Shown here one piece after another: positions 10,931 to 21,105 of a stretch of DNA of 60,456 bases (position 1 is its first letter; every line of letters starts with the position of its first letter). The notes under the pieces were generated by a model that saw nothing but the letters and a program-made list of their open reading frames with translations, did not search any database and was not told the origin of the DNA. The stretch is from Krasilnikovozyma curviuscula (Eukaryota > Basidiomycota > Tremellomycetes > Cystofilobasidiales > Mrakiaceae). The position numbers and the translations under genes are program-made. The stretch is from NCBI GenBank assembly GCA_014825775.1, contig MVAQ01000125.1:1-60456 (forward strand), written 5' to 3'.

Positions 10931-11850
10931 TCTGAAAAGGGCAGGGACAGCTTTGGAAGATCGGGTCGGTGTGGTTTGAGGTCGTTATAGTCCGACTTCA
11001 ATGTATCTATGCTTACACCGATCTGACGGTTTTATCGAACCAAAACGAATGCCTGGAATTCTTATATCAGATCAAGGTTCCACTCAGAAGTAAATAAGTT
11101 GTGAGCGAGAAATGCCAGCTATATTCACACTTTTCGTTTGTTTACATTTTTACTGAAGAACGCGACAGCCTGGAAATAACACTAACCTTTCGTTCATCTC
11201 CACCGCTTTGCACAGTTTATCACACCGAGCTGAACTTTCTAAAGGCCTCTTTGATGGTTTCTTCTATTAAAAAACTTTCTTAGAGTGCAATAGAGCAGTC
11301 GAAATTTCACTCCTTGTAGATTTTTTTAAGTTGAGCCTTTCAAGAGCCCTTCATTATTCACACTGGTTTGAATCTGTAGAATACACCACCTCTCATAATC
11401 TCTCCTGCAAAAAATAAATTTAGTAAAACTACATCAAATTCCAGGTATGCCGAACCCAGGTGTTCGAGACGCGCTCGCCGTGAGCCTGTGCAACTCACAG
11501 CTTTGAAGCAGCATCATTCTCTCGCCAACGCCCTGGTTCACCACAGAAGATCCTTAGGTGGACTTGCTGTTGGCATCTGCTCCAGCTTCTTCGAGGTGAG
11601 TCCCTGACGCCCTGCTACATATTCTGCGGAAGGCAGCAGCTACTCGCATAACTTACTCGTTCCCGTTCTCAAATGAGCCCGCTCTCACCAGGTCCCAGAA
11701 GCTTTTGAGCTCTCGACCTACTCTTGGGTAACAAGTTCTGTCCCATTCTCAAGGTTGAGGTCGTTCGTCACGCTGGAGAAAGTGTAGCTGCTGTCAGCTT
11801 GCAAGCTTGGGCCTGCAGCGTCTCGAGGCAGGGCGACGAATCTTCCGAAC
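10931..11850. promoter_or_regulatory. Divergent intergenic region with a 5' uORF
   Basis: This 920-base region separates the phosphatase from the large plus-strand gene. A complete short upstream ORF starts with the ATG at 11447 and stops at 11506 (19 codons plus stop), on the strand of the downstream gene. A coding-like but unanchored stretch lies at about 11507-11592, ending at a gaggtgagtccc donor-like site, so part of this region may be a spliced 5' leader. No promoter element was recognised. Confidence 0.4.
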
Positions 11851-14223
11851 ATGTCGACAGCGTATTCCTCGAAAGGAGGCCAGGTCTACCCTCCTAGGAA
11901 TGATAATCAGTACCCACACCCTTCCTCAGCCTACTCCAGCAGGTCACACAGGCCCCCTCCTCCGCCAGGCAGAAGCGGCAGTGCTTCAGCTTCGGGAATA
12001 CCTTCTTCACAGGCAAGTCAATTCAAGCCCATGTACGACCTCCCTTCATCAGTTACGCGTAATGGAGCCACTACACCGGATAGTTCAAAGACTTTGGAAG
12101 GGGGAGGAGGAAGGGTAAGGGCAACTGCAGGGGGTTTAGCACGCTTGAATGTCGTTTCACCACCGCCTGGCTCGAGTATACCAGCAACCAAGTTCTCCAC
12201 CAACCCTTCTAACAGACCCTCACCCAGTCATGCACACAGCAATATCAATGGCCCCACTTCATTCCCCTCGTCATCATCTCTCGCAGCAGTCGCTTCTTCG
12301 ACTGTAACGCCTTCACCCCCTGTTCTGCCGCCCAGGACGCATACAACCACATCATCCTCATCATCTAGCACCGGGCATCTGTTTCAACCTCAACCACGTA
12401 AAGCCAATCAATCGCCTGCCTTTGGTAACACTACGCATGAGTCACAATCTCCACCACGCTCACCATCAGCAGGATCAACCTTCAATCCCAAACCGCCTTC
12501 CGTCTTCTCTGTATCTGGTCAGAACCCCTCCTCACCATCCCCAGCCGATCTCAGCCACTTCACATCGCTGTGCCAATCTTTCTATTACGACAATCCCCAA
12601 CTGCAGGTCCAAGCACAGGTACAGATCGAAGCCGTCCTAAAAACTTTACCACCCCATCACCGAGCAACATTCACGCGCATCCAGGCGGCTGTACGCGCTC
12701 AGTTCCACCAGGACGAAACTCTGCGTCGGAAGAATGAGTTTGAGATCCTCCTTCGTGGGACCGTCGAAGGGGGTGCGCTGACGGTGCAGAACCGTGCCAA
12801 TCCCACAGGTGAAGACGCGCAGAAGGAGAGGCTGGAGAAGTTTAAAATATTCTTGACGAATCAGGCGGGAAAAGGAAATGTAGGGCCGGAGCCGTTCTTC
12901 AGGTCGCTATATGGGATCCTGAAACTCCAGGCCATGGAAGAAACGAAGGGTGGGGCAGGGCACTGCAGAGTAGAGTGGGAAATCGATGATGGTGAGTCGC
13001 AAGTCATTTTCATCTTGCAGGTACAAAAGATGCAATTGAGAGAGCCAAAGTCTGAAGCTATTTTCTGTATTCCAGCTGTCTGGATGGAAGCTGGCGGTAA
13101 AGACTTCATGGTGGAAGCCGTCGCAGTCGTCAAAGGTGTCCTTGGCTTCTCTGACACTCCGCGTAAAATCCGTTCGAAACGACCGAAACAACAATCACCT
13201 CTTGTACCACCTCGGCCAGCTGGTTTCAGGCACCAGCACCGCGACTCTGAAGAACTCCAAAGCACGCCTGAGGAGAGTGAAATTGAGGAACTCGCCAACG
13301 GCCGTTCTCATACCGACAGAGGCCCTTTGTATGAGAGACTCAACTCCTTTGCAAATGGCGACCACGTAGAACGACCCAACTTTGGATCCAGGAAAGCCAA
13401 AGCATCCCCACCTCCGCTACCCTCATCCCAACGCTCGCCTCGCCATCAAAATTCCAAAAGCCAACACATGATACCCATGTCCGACTCCAACTCTTCATTG
13501 GGATCACCAGTGACTGGGAATTCTCAAAACCGACCGTGGATGAACCGAACTCGATCGTCCAGCGATCCATTTTCCGATCCACGGGGACTCGGACTGGGTA
13601 ATCCGTTCCCATCATCTCCAGACTCACAGATGTCGTTGCCAGGTCCACGAACGTTTAGTGGTAGAGGTCCTGCTCCACCACCTCCAACTGGAAATCGCCG
13701 TCGGCCGAACCTAAACGTCGAGGTCTCCACCATCGGCAGCACACTGTCAGGCGCGTCAAGTGATCCTCAGACGCCAGGCGTGGACGACATGTTGCTCCCC
13801 GGAGGAGTTCTCGTTAGAGGCTACAGCTCGGATAATGGTGCTGTCGTTGGTGGTACTGTTTCTGAAGCTGAAAACGATGGCGACGAGAGCGAAGATGAAG
13901 ATGACAATGCAGACTCGTCCAAACCACGGCCCAGGGTCTGGTTGGCGCCGTCATACCTCTCTAACCCAGAAATTCACTCGCTCCTCTCGGCATTCCCCAC
14001 TCATATTGCCAATGCGACCGTGTTCAAAAAGATACGCTTCCCGTACCGGCCGCCAGCACAGAGGGTGGACCTGGAAGCTGGGGCAAAGGTGCCTCAGGCA
14101 GGTGTGCTGGACAATATTGGAACGGGAAAAGTTTGGAGGGGTGAGAAGGCGAGAGAAGGGAATTGGAGAGGGTCTGGCTGGCAGAGGTTCATGATGTGGC
14201 TGAAGAGGCTGTTCGGCGGTTAG
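11851..14223 (+). CDS. Large disordered protein, unknown function
   Basis: The open frame runs 790 codons. The first 250 or so residues are Ser/Pro-rich low complexity with poly-Pro runs. A folded-looking central region runs from about SPADLSHFTSLCQSFYYDN to FMVEAVAVVKGVLGF. Another long disordered stretch follows, then a compact C-terminal block (RVWLAPSYLSNPEIHSLLSA to GSGWQRFMMWLKRLFGG) ending with an amphipathic, membrane-peripheral-looking tail. An 84-nt segment (12992-13075) has a perfect GTGAGT donor and TTCCAG acceptor and reads through without a stop. Splicing it out joins EWEIDD to AVWMEAGGKDF and seems the better protein, of 762 residues. I cannot assign a function. It converges on ORC2 with only 165 bp between stops. 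Confidence 0.8.
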   Translation: MSTAYSSKGGQVYPPRNDNQYPHPSSAYSSRSHRPPPPPGRSGSASASGIPSSQASQFKPMYDLPSSVTRNGATTPDSSKTLEGGGGRVRATAGGLARLNVVSPPPGSSIPATKFSTNPSNRPSPSHAHSNINGPTSFPSSSSLAAVASSTVTPSPPVLPPRTHTTTSSSSSSTGHLFQPQPRKANQSPAFGNTTHESQSPPRSPSAGSTFNPKPPSVFSVSGQNPSSPSPADLSHFTSLCQSFYYDNPQLQVQAQVQIEAVLKTLPPHHRATFTRIQAAVRAQFHQDETLRRKNEFEILLRGTVEGGALTVQNRANPTGEDAQKERLEKFKIFLTNQAGKGNVGPEPFFRSLYGILKLQAMEETKGGAGHCRVEWEIDDGESQVIFILQVQKMQLREPKSEAIFCIPAVWMEAGGKDFMVEAVAVVKGVLGFSDTPRKIRSKRPKQQSPLVPPRPAGFRHQHRDSEELQSTPEESEIEELANGRSHTDRGPLYERLNSFANGDHVERPNFGSRKAKASPPPLPSSQRSPRHQNSKSQHMIPMSDSNSSLGSPVTGNSQNRPWMNRTRSSSDPFSDPRGLGLGNPFPSSPDSQMSLPGPRTFSGRGPAPPPPTGNRRRPNLNVEVSTIGSTLSGASSDPQTPGVDDMLLPGGVLVRGYSSDNGAVVGGTVSEAENDGDESEDEDDNADSSKPRPRVWLAPSYLSNPEIHSLLSAFPTHIANATVFKKIRFPYRPPAQRVDLEAGAKVPQAGVLDNIGTGKVWRGEKAREGNWRGSGWQRFMMWLKRLFGG

Positions 14224-14388
14224 GGAGGTTGGAAGCCACAACAATAAAAAAGTTGGGAACAAAGAAGACATTCGTATTTTTTTGCTATCCCCACACTCTA
14301 CATAGTTTAAGAAATGATACCCAGACATGTTTCTTGCTCGCTGCCGTCGGCGCATTATTTGCAAGGTGGAGAGCGGGTAAGGAGCAAA

Positions 14389-16011
14389 TCATGAATCCTC
14401 CTCTACGTGCTTGAACTCCTCCATGAGCCTCTCCATCGCCTCCTTCTCCAATGGAACCCACAAACTGCCTCCTTCCTCCAAGATCAATCTGTGATCCTTA
14501 AACTCGACCATCAATGTGTTGAATCTGATCTCATCTCGAGCAATAAACTTTGCTTTACAGTCCTTGAAGAAGGTATGTTTGTCGAGGGAGTAAGACGGTG
14601 GGTTGGGCTGAGTGGTGTCGATACCGAGCGCCTCAATAGCTGCAATCTGTTGTTGACACATGTAGATAAACAGCTTCTTGGCATTGACGGGTACACTGAT
14701 CAGGATATGTCGAGCTCCAGCTTCAGTCGCGGTGAACGACCCATCACCACCTAGGATTCCACCATTAGGCAGCTTGGCCGCGCTCCGAGTGAAAGAGACC
14801 TCGTATGTGTAAGGTTGAAGAGTTGTCACGTCGTGCCATACCCAGTTGAAATTTGATGATGTCTCTTCGACGGAGAAGAGAGTAGAGGAATCGATATGGT
14901 CAACTGAGCTAACGATGTGTACCCGAGGGCTGGATGCCAGGATGGAGAGGATCGATTTGGAGGATGGTGTGCGGAGGGATGGTGCGTCTATTGAGTGGAG
15001 GACTAAGAAGAGCGGTACCTCTGAAGTTGTAAAAGATAGCGTTGTGGTGGAATCTGAAGAAGTTGTTGATGGTTGTTGCTGGTAGTATGTGATAATCGCC
15101 GTTGCTAACGCTTCAGTGCTATTGGAGAATGTTTTTGATGCAGCGAGGTGATTGCTGATTTTTTTGTAAATATTTTGTGGAATTTGTTCTGCTATTGTCA
15201 TCAACAGCTCCCTGATGCCTAACCCAGGAAACAACCCGTTTACAACGACGACATCACCTCGATTGACCAACTCGTCCATCGCAAACTGATTTAGGATCGC
15301 CCTTTTACTTCCGAATCCATAGCAGATGATGTTGAAGTTGGCTTCTTCCATCTCAATTGCCCACGTCAAGAATCTGGCAACGTGTCTTGCATGAAGGTCC
15401 TCCAGTTCTTTCTCGTGTTTCGACGCTGATTTGGATTCGGCAAGCAGGTTGTTGTATGCGGCAGTAGTGAGAGGTGGAAGTAATTGGGAAAAGACATGTG
15501 AAGATGTGAGGGCTGGCCGTGCTTGGGCTTGGAAATAGGCATCGGCGAAAGAGACTCTGACGAACGACTGAGCTGATCTAGATTTCTTCTTGGATGTCGG
15601 AGTGGAGCCAGTACTCTTGGACGATTGTTTCTTTTTTGGTTGAGATGTACCTGCTGGTGAATCTGATTTCTGATCGACGTCCATATCGCCGCTGCTGGAT
15701 CCCCCGTTCTGGCGAAACAACGACGCCCTCTTTCCAGCTTGTATGATGTGGCTATCCGTAGACTCTACATCATCGTTATCAGTAATCTCTTCATCGCTCT
15801 GGTCCATGTCAGGGTCGTGGTCCTCGTCCTCGTCCCCATCAGGTTCGTCGAAGTCTTCATAGGACGAACTATCCGAATCGCCCCCTTCTTCATCGTCGTT
15901 GAGTAGACCTTCTCGACCCTTGGGGAGCTCTATTTCTTCATCTTGGTCTTCTTCAGCTGACAGAGTAAGCGGGTCGAGCTTCCTGCGTTTCTCAGGTGGT
16001 GGGGTCGACAT
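14389..16011 (-). CDS. ORC2: Origin recognition complex subunit 2 (ORC2)
   Basis: ORC2 is part of the six-subunit complex that marks replication origins and loads the MCM helicase. The protein opens with an acidic, disordered N-terminus with many Asp/Glu runs and a basic patch (PKKKQSSKSTG). The conserved AAA+-like core follows: SFVRVSFADAYFQAQ, LEDLHARHVARFLTWAIEME, NIICYGFGSKRAILNQF, VVVVNGLFPGLGIRELL, VPLFLVLHSIDAPSLR, NFNWVWHDVTTLQPY. The C-terminal winged-helix part contains FKDCKAKFIARDEIRFNTL and EFKDHRLILE. It has no intron, unlike nearly all neighbours. The frame continues upstream only to a GTG, so the ATG at 16009-16011 is chosen, giving 540 residues. Confidence 0.95.
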   Translation of the reverse strand: MSTPPPEKRRKLDPLTLSAEEDQDEEIELPKGREGLLNDDEEGGDSDSSSYEDFDEPDGDEDEDHDPDMDQSDEEITDNDDVESTDSHIIQAGKRASLFRQNGGSSSGDMDVDQKSDSPAGTSQPKKKQSSKSTGSTPTSKKKSRSAQSFVRVSFADAYFQAQARPALTSSHVFSQLLPPLTTAAYNNLLAESKSASKHEKELEDLHARHVARFLTWAIEMEEANFNIICYGFGSKRAILNQFAMDELVNRGDVVVVNGLFPGLGIRELLMTIAEQIPQNIYKKISNHLAASKTFSNSTEALATAIITYYQQQPSTTSSDSTTTLSFTTSEVPLFLVLHSIDAPSLRTPSSKSILSILASSPRVHIVSSVDHIDSSTLFSVEETSSNFNWVWHDVTTLQPYTYEVSFTRSAAKLPNGGILGGDGSFTATEAGARHILISVPVNAKKLFIYMCQQQIAAIEALGIDTTQPNPPSYSLDKHTFFKDCKAKFIARDEIRFNTLMVEFKDHRLILEEGGSLWVPLEKEAMERLMEEFKHVEEDS

Positions 16012-16370
16012 TGCTGTATCAAGCACGCGAGGAAAAAGTGGTTCAATACCTCAAATTCCACCAGATCGCAATTGAGCACATACCTGTACATATAGATACC
16101 CTTATGTGATGTGGACCCAGGGAAGCTGAATTGGGCCAATTAGTTTACCTTGTAATCGATTTTGATGGTCGGGTCCTCCCCAATGCGCTATGTAAATTAA
16201 CCCGCGTACCTTTCATCGCCAGCAGCGAAACTCGAGTGTTTCCCACCAAAAAGTGAATTAAAGCTTGATAATAGCTTCTGCTGTGTTTTATCTATCTTGG
16301 TATGGCTAACTGTATACTCCTTTTTAATAACCTTGCTAAACTAAACAGCAGTTGGAAATATCTCTGAAAT

Positions 16371-16414
16371 ACGAATTGGGACAATAGTAACTACGAATCG
16401 GGACAATAGTAACA
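16371..16414. repeat. Two-copy 22-bp tandem direct repeat
   Basis: Two adjacent copies of acgaatYgggacaatagtaac plus one base differ at one internal position (t/c) and at the last base. They lie in non-coding sequence between ORC2 and the RBR ligase gene. Confidence 0.85.
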
Positions 16415-16710
16415 CCGTTTCAGCTGAAGGAGAAAATTCGAAGCCATCTTACACCGGAACCTGGAACAGTGCTGCCAGCTCCAGTCGGCTCACGCCCTCA
16501 TCGATTCCAACACCTGTTTCCAGCAGCCTCCTCCATCTCATCGATGAATGCAGCATCTTCATCGACAGCATCGTCTTCATTATCAGTAACTCTTCCTGAT
16601 TTGTGTCTACTTACTAGTTAAAGAAAACTTAGGATCTGGTAATATTAGAGCTGTCAGAGTTCCTGCGACGGCGACATAAACTGTCGAATCCAGCCTTCTG
16701 GTATACTTCA

Positions 16711-16977
16711 TTGATCGCAGAGGATCACTTGGTTTTCAACGTCGATCCCGATCCAGTCAACCAGAAATTTGAACTTCCCATCTGTACATACAGAGTGTCG
16801 CATTCAAGAACAAGGTACCTCTCCTTCCTCGGCACCATGGAATTAATTTGGATGCAATGCGATGCGCGATTAGACGAGTTTTCGGAAACGGCTAGGGACA
16901 ACGACGGCGATGTCTGGTACAACAGAGAAGCTTTCGACGAATGGTTCAGGGATCAAAAGAGAGAATGGGGGAGGTGA
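16711..16977 (+). CDS. Hypothetical 88-residue open frame (doubtful)
   Basis: A single plus-strand frame encodes an acidic protein with Trp and charged residues toward the end (DVWYNREAFDEWFRDQKREW). Its composition is less random than most shadow frames, and it is not on the opposite strand of a known gene. No family, signal or splice partner was recognised. It could be a small gene, a decayed exon or chance. Confidence 0.25.
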   Translation: MIAEDHLVFNVDPDPVNQKFELPICTYRVSHSRTRYLSFLGTMELIWMQCDARLDEFSETARDNDGDVWYNREAFDEWFRDQKREWGR

Positions 16978-17871
16978 AGCGAAGATTCAGGAGGCTGATC
17001 CCCTTCCGGCTCTGAAGTAGATGGGAGAAGATCATCAGGAGATCGGGAGAACATGTATTCGCCATATGATGCCTTGGCCCAAGCAGTGGCAGGCTTTTCC
17101 GTTGGCAACATTATAGCTTGTTACTGTTAGATATGTGCTGACATTGCCGCTCTTTCTGTTGTGGACGCCGTCCCAAACATGAGTGCCAGTACCGTACAAC
17201 CTTAGTATGAAACGATATTATCCGGTACGACCGTCGTCAGTCGTACTCATCTCTTCATCTTTTACCATTTGTGAAGCTTGTATCTGTACTTTTGATGTTG
17301 CAGTCCATCTTGCCAAACATTTGGAAATCTGACTCGGCACCGAAGGCGTCGATAAACGAACCGGTCAATCAGCCAAATGACGCAACCAGTGCCGAAAGTT
17401 TCAACTCGAAACTGCTGAAGCAAGAGAATCGCTTTCAGTTCCCCTCTGCTGCTCTGGTTCCTCCAGAATGCGGTGCGAAAGCCATGCCTTCACACGCCCA
17501 AAGCACACAACGCACGCCAAGGGTCTGGAATGGATACTTTGAATGGGGTCGGCCTAGATCTCTTGCAATATGAATCAAAAGCAAAACTTTCGGAGTCATG
17601 AGGCGTCGAAGGTGATTAGTCATCAAGTGATGCGAGGATCTTTTCGGAGATTACCACAAGCGAGAACTCTGTCCTCATCACCTTCTTTGGACAAGTCATC
17701 CATTTTTCATGTTGGTATCGCTGCTACATCATCCAATGGTCAAGGACTAGGTGTTGAAGCTCATTGTTGCTTGAGCAGAAAAACCACTCAATAGTGAGCC
17801 AATCTCGTACTCTCTGTCGATCTATCGAGCATCAAATTCTGATATGACTCAGGACTTCCTCCTGCAGAGCG

Positions 17872-20502
17872 ATGCCTTCCAGCGGATCCATTTCTGAACT
17901 TGCAAAAGAGAAGGCTATAGCTGCTCTGGATGACTTGACCCCTCCTGCATCTCCTCATACACTTCAGAACACGACAGCAATGAGTGGTGACGATTCAGAT
18001 ATGGAGGACGACATCATGGACGATGAAGAAGATTACGATGAAACAGATGTCTTTGGTATGTAGTCTTCCTTCATTTGCCTATGTTTGTGAAATGGATGCA
18101 ATCCCAACGTCCTACTGGACAACGTTTCACATTTTGCGCTCAGCTGACACCGTTCGCTTGCTCGCCCTGTTACCTACAGACATGAATAATGATGGCGAAG
18201 AGAACGCTGATGATGACACTGATAGTGAGTAGTTCCCCTTTGCCGTCCCCTGATCATCGGCTGTACGTGCCACCGCCGAAGTTTCACTTCGCTGATCCTC
18301 CTCTTGCAGATATGGACGACGACGTCGGAGACGATGAAGATTATTCTCAAGCTGCTAGCATTGAGAAACCTCAGAAGAAGACATACGACGTTGACTACAA
18401 ATGCAAAGGGCCCAACGAGCTCAAGAATGACATGGACGCGGAAGTCGATCAGGTTAGAGCAGTCTTTGGAATGGATGTGAGTAGTGCTTTCGGGTCAACT
18501 ATTAACCTCAAACGCATTCTTTCTGATCTCCTCCCTCATTTTTATTTTTTTTTGGCGATCTATGCTTAAATCAACGTCAATTTCGATTTGTTGGATCTCA
18601 ACAGCAACTCTTCTTCTACGAGCCTTCGGATGGAATCGTGAGAGGCTAGTGGAGAAGTTCATGGATGAGCCAGACGAATGCCTCTTAGGAGCAGGAATTT
18701 CAGTCGCACCACCAACCGCCGCGGCAGAACGACCCAAGGATGATGATGCCTCACCCCCTAGAAAATCACGTCGCACAAACCTCTCTTCCCGGGGGTGCAA
18801 AGCATCGACATATTCAGCAACAATGTCTGCCAAGACCGTTCCACAACCCTTCACATGTCAAATCTGCTGCTGCGACTTTGCGCCAGAAGAAATCGAAGAT
18901 GAGACGCTCGCGCTACCCATCTGTGGTCACCGAGCTTGTAAAGGTTGCTGGAGCGGCTATTTGGATAGTAAGATCACAGATGAAGGTCAGAGCAGTAGAA
19001 TTCAGTGTATGGAAGAGGGATGTAAGCGAGTCATTGCTCTTTCTGTTGTCGAAGGTCTCGTTTCAGAATTCACCATGTCTAAGTGAGTAATCTTTTGTTC
19101 GTTTCGCACCGCTTGGTCTTCGTTTGTTGAAATTCAGTTTTTCCAGATACCTTGAGCTGCTCAACAGAGCTTATGTCGACGACAACCCTACTCTCCGATG
19201 GTGTCCTGGCCCAAACTGCGAATTTGCAGTTGAATGCAGGCAAGCTCCAGCCAAGGTTTTGAACAGCATCATTCCAACGATCATATGCACATGTGAACAA
19301 AAGTTCTGCTTTGGGTAAGAGTCATCGCAGAGTCATGGTCTTCGTCTTTTATATTTTCACACTGCTCTTTGTTGACATTGCCCCATCTCGTTTTTCCTGC
19401 AGATGCGGATATACGTCCGATCATAGGCCGGTCTTATGCAAAATCGTCAAACTGTGGCAGAAGAAGTGTGAAGATGATAGCGAAACTGCCAATTGGTTGA
19501 CCGCTAACACGAAAGAGTGTCCCAAATGTCACTCATCGACCGAGAAAAATGGTGGTTGCAAGTGAGTCGAACGAGCCCTTTTCTCTTGCGCTTGTTGCCA
19601 TATGACTCAATCATATACACAAAATTCCTTTTTATCAGTCACATGGCCTGTCGAAGGTGTCCTTATGTGAGTTATTCTCTCGCGCTCTCTACCTCCAGTC
19701 ATGACGCTGATATGTTGGTGTTTTTCTTCAGCACTGGTGTTGGGTCTGCTTAGGCGAGTTTAAAAACTACAACCATCGTTGTAACACTTTCAATAATAGC
19801 CTGGAAGACAGACAGTCCGAAAGCAGAGAGAGCTTGCAACGATACTTGCACGTAAGTCACACCGCAGGCGCTTTCTTTAACCAGCACCTCACGTCACCAA
19901 GACTGACGCGACTACTCTTCTGACAGTACTTCACACGATGGGAAAACCACGAAAAGTCTGCCAAACTCGATGCAGAGCTGTATGGGCAGATGGAGGAGAA
20001 GATGATGGAGATGCAAGAAGAATCTGACTTGTCGTGGATCCAGGTTCAGTTCGCTAGAAGAGCGGTTGACGTCCTCGTTGCTGCTAGAATGACTCTCAAA
20101 TGGACTTATGCGATGGCCTTTTAGTAGGTTCTGCTTCTTCGGCTACGGCTGCAGAAACCTTTGCCTGACGTACTGTTTTGCTTTTGGGGCAGCCTCGAGG
20201 GTAACAACCACAAAGAGATCTTCGAAGACAACCAGAGTCACCTCGAATCCGTTGTGGAAGCAGTATCGGAACTCCTAGAAAAGCCTATGGATATGGATAA
20301 AACAGCAGAGCTGAAAGCTGCTGTAGTCGAAAAGACTGTGCGTACCCAGCCACCATTGTTTTGATTTGTGTGGTGCATACGCTGACGCTCGTCGTCTGTT
20401 ACTCGTTTGTAGACTCTGTTGCACAGACGAGAAAATATTCTCCTTGATGATACCCTCCTAGGCTACCTCGAGGGTAGATGGAAATTCAACGTTGACATTT
20501 GA
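17872..20502 (+). CDS. RBR-type E3 ubiquitin ligase, Ariadne-1 homologue
   Basis: RBR ligases take ubiquitin from an E2 onto a catalytic cysteine and then to substrate; the Ariadne-1 group works with neddylated cullins. An acidic N-terminus is split by several introns and followed by a UBA-like helical segment (TTLLLRAFGWNRERLVEKFM). RING1 starts CQICCCDFAPEEI and includes CGHRACKGCW. The IBR follows (LRWCPGPNCEFAVEC, then CEQKFCFGCG). RING2 is CPKCHSSTEKNGGCNHMACR, then CPYHWCWVCLGEF; the Cys before Asn-His is the catalytic thioester residue. The Ariadne domain (RYLHYFTRWENHEKSAKLD to GYLEGRWKFNVDI) reaches the stop. About ten introns are implied, and RING2 is built from a 28-nt exon (about 19639-19666). 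An alternative start is the ATG at 17981. Confidence 0.92.
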
Positions 20503-21105
20503 TAGATCTTAACACACGAGCATTACTTCTACTTTTCCCTTTTATATAATTTTGTATTTCCGCTGGCAGCGTTTGAGAAAGGATAACCCACTTTGAGCCT
20601 ATTTCCCCTCACAGTTATCTATTCTCACTATTTGCTCACTTAACTTGTTACATAGCAATTCGACAATGCATTTCTGGATTTGGGTCATTTTCAATAGGGG
20701 GTAGGGCAGGTTGCTGAGTAGCATCTGTAGTGAGGATAGAGCTAAATGACAGATGGAGTGAGTTTTAAATGAAGCAACAATGCTATAAACGGGAAAAGGG
20801 GGAGATAGACGAGAAATCCAGAGCGAAACCCAAGGGTAACCTCTCATTTCAGATAGGATTTTTTTTTCTCACATGAGCTGATCTCTAAAACCAACCTTCA
20901 CACCTTTTACGTCTGGTATAGTTATATGAGTCCGGACTTGCTGGTGTTGGCTGGCTTGCACCTGTACAATTGTCTTGCTTGCTGCAGCAGACATGTTTAA
21001 CGCCGCCGCCGCGAAAAAAGTGTGTTGGCCAGCTTTTCAGGGCGTGCGATGCGACAGTTTGAGAGTGTTTGAACCGCCGTCCACAAAACCCTCATCACTT
21101 CAAAG
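20503..21105. other. Intergenic region, RBR ligase to ATP synthase delta
   Basis: About 600 bases between two co-directional genes. They hold the 3' end of the ligase gene and the promoter of the ATP synthase gene. A T-rich tract lies near 20859-20869. No gene is seen. Confidence 0.5.

Larger units (their letters stand above)
16012..17871. other. Gene-poor 1.86-kb region
   Basis: This is the longest gap in the left half. It should contain the ORC2 promoter and the promoter of the RBR ligase gene. An 88-codon plus-strand frame at 16711-16977 has acceptable composition, but I recognise no family or splice partners. A second short open stretch lies at about 16421-16620 following a tttcag acceptor-like site. 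A two-copy 22-bp tandem repeat sits at 16371-16414. These could be remnants of a decayed gene or untranslated exons. Confidence 0.4.

Noticed and set aside
12861..13298. Long minus-strand open frames opposite the large unknown gene
   Set aside because: They mirror the coding frame of the plus strand, have no splice partners and no family features.
16012..16026. ORC2 start at 16026
   Set aside because: The codon there is GTG; the first ATG of the frame is at 16009-16011.
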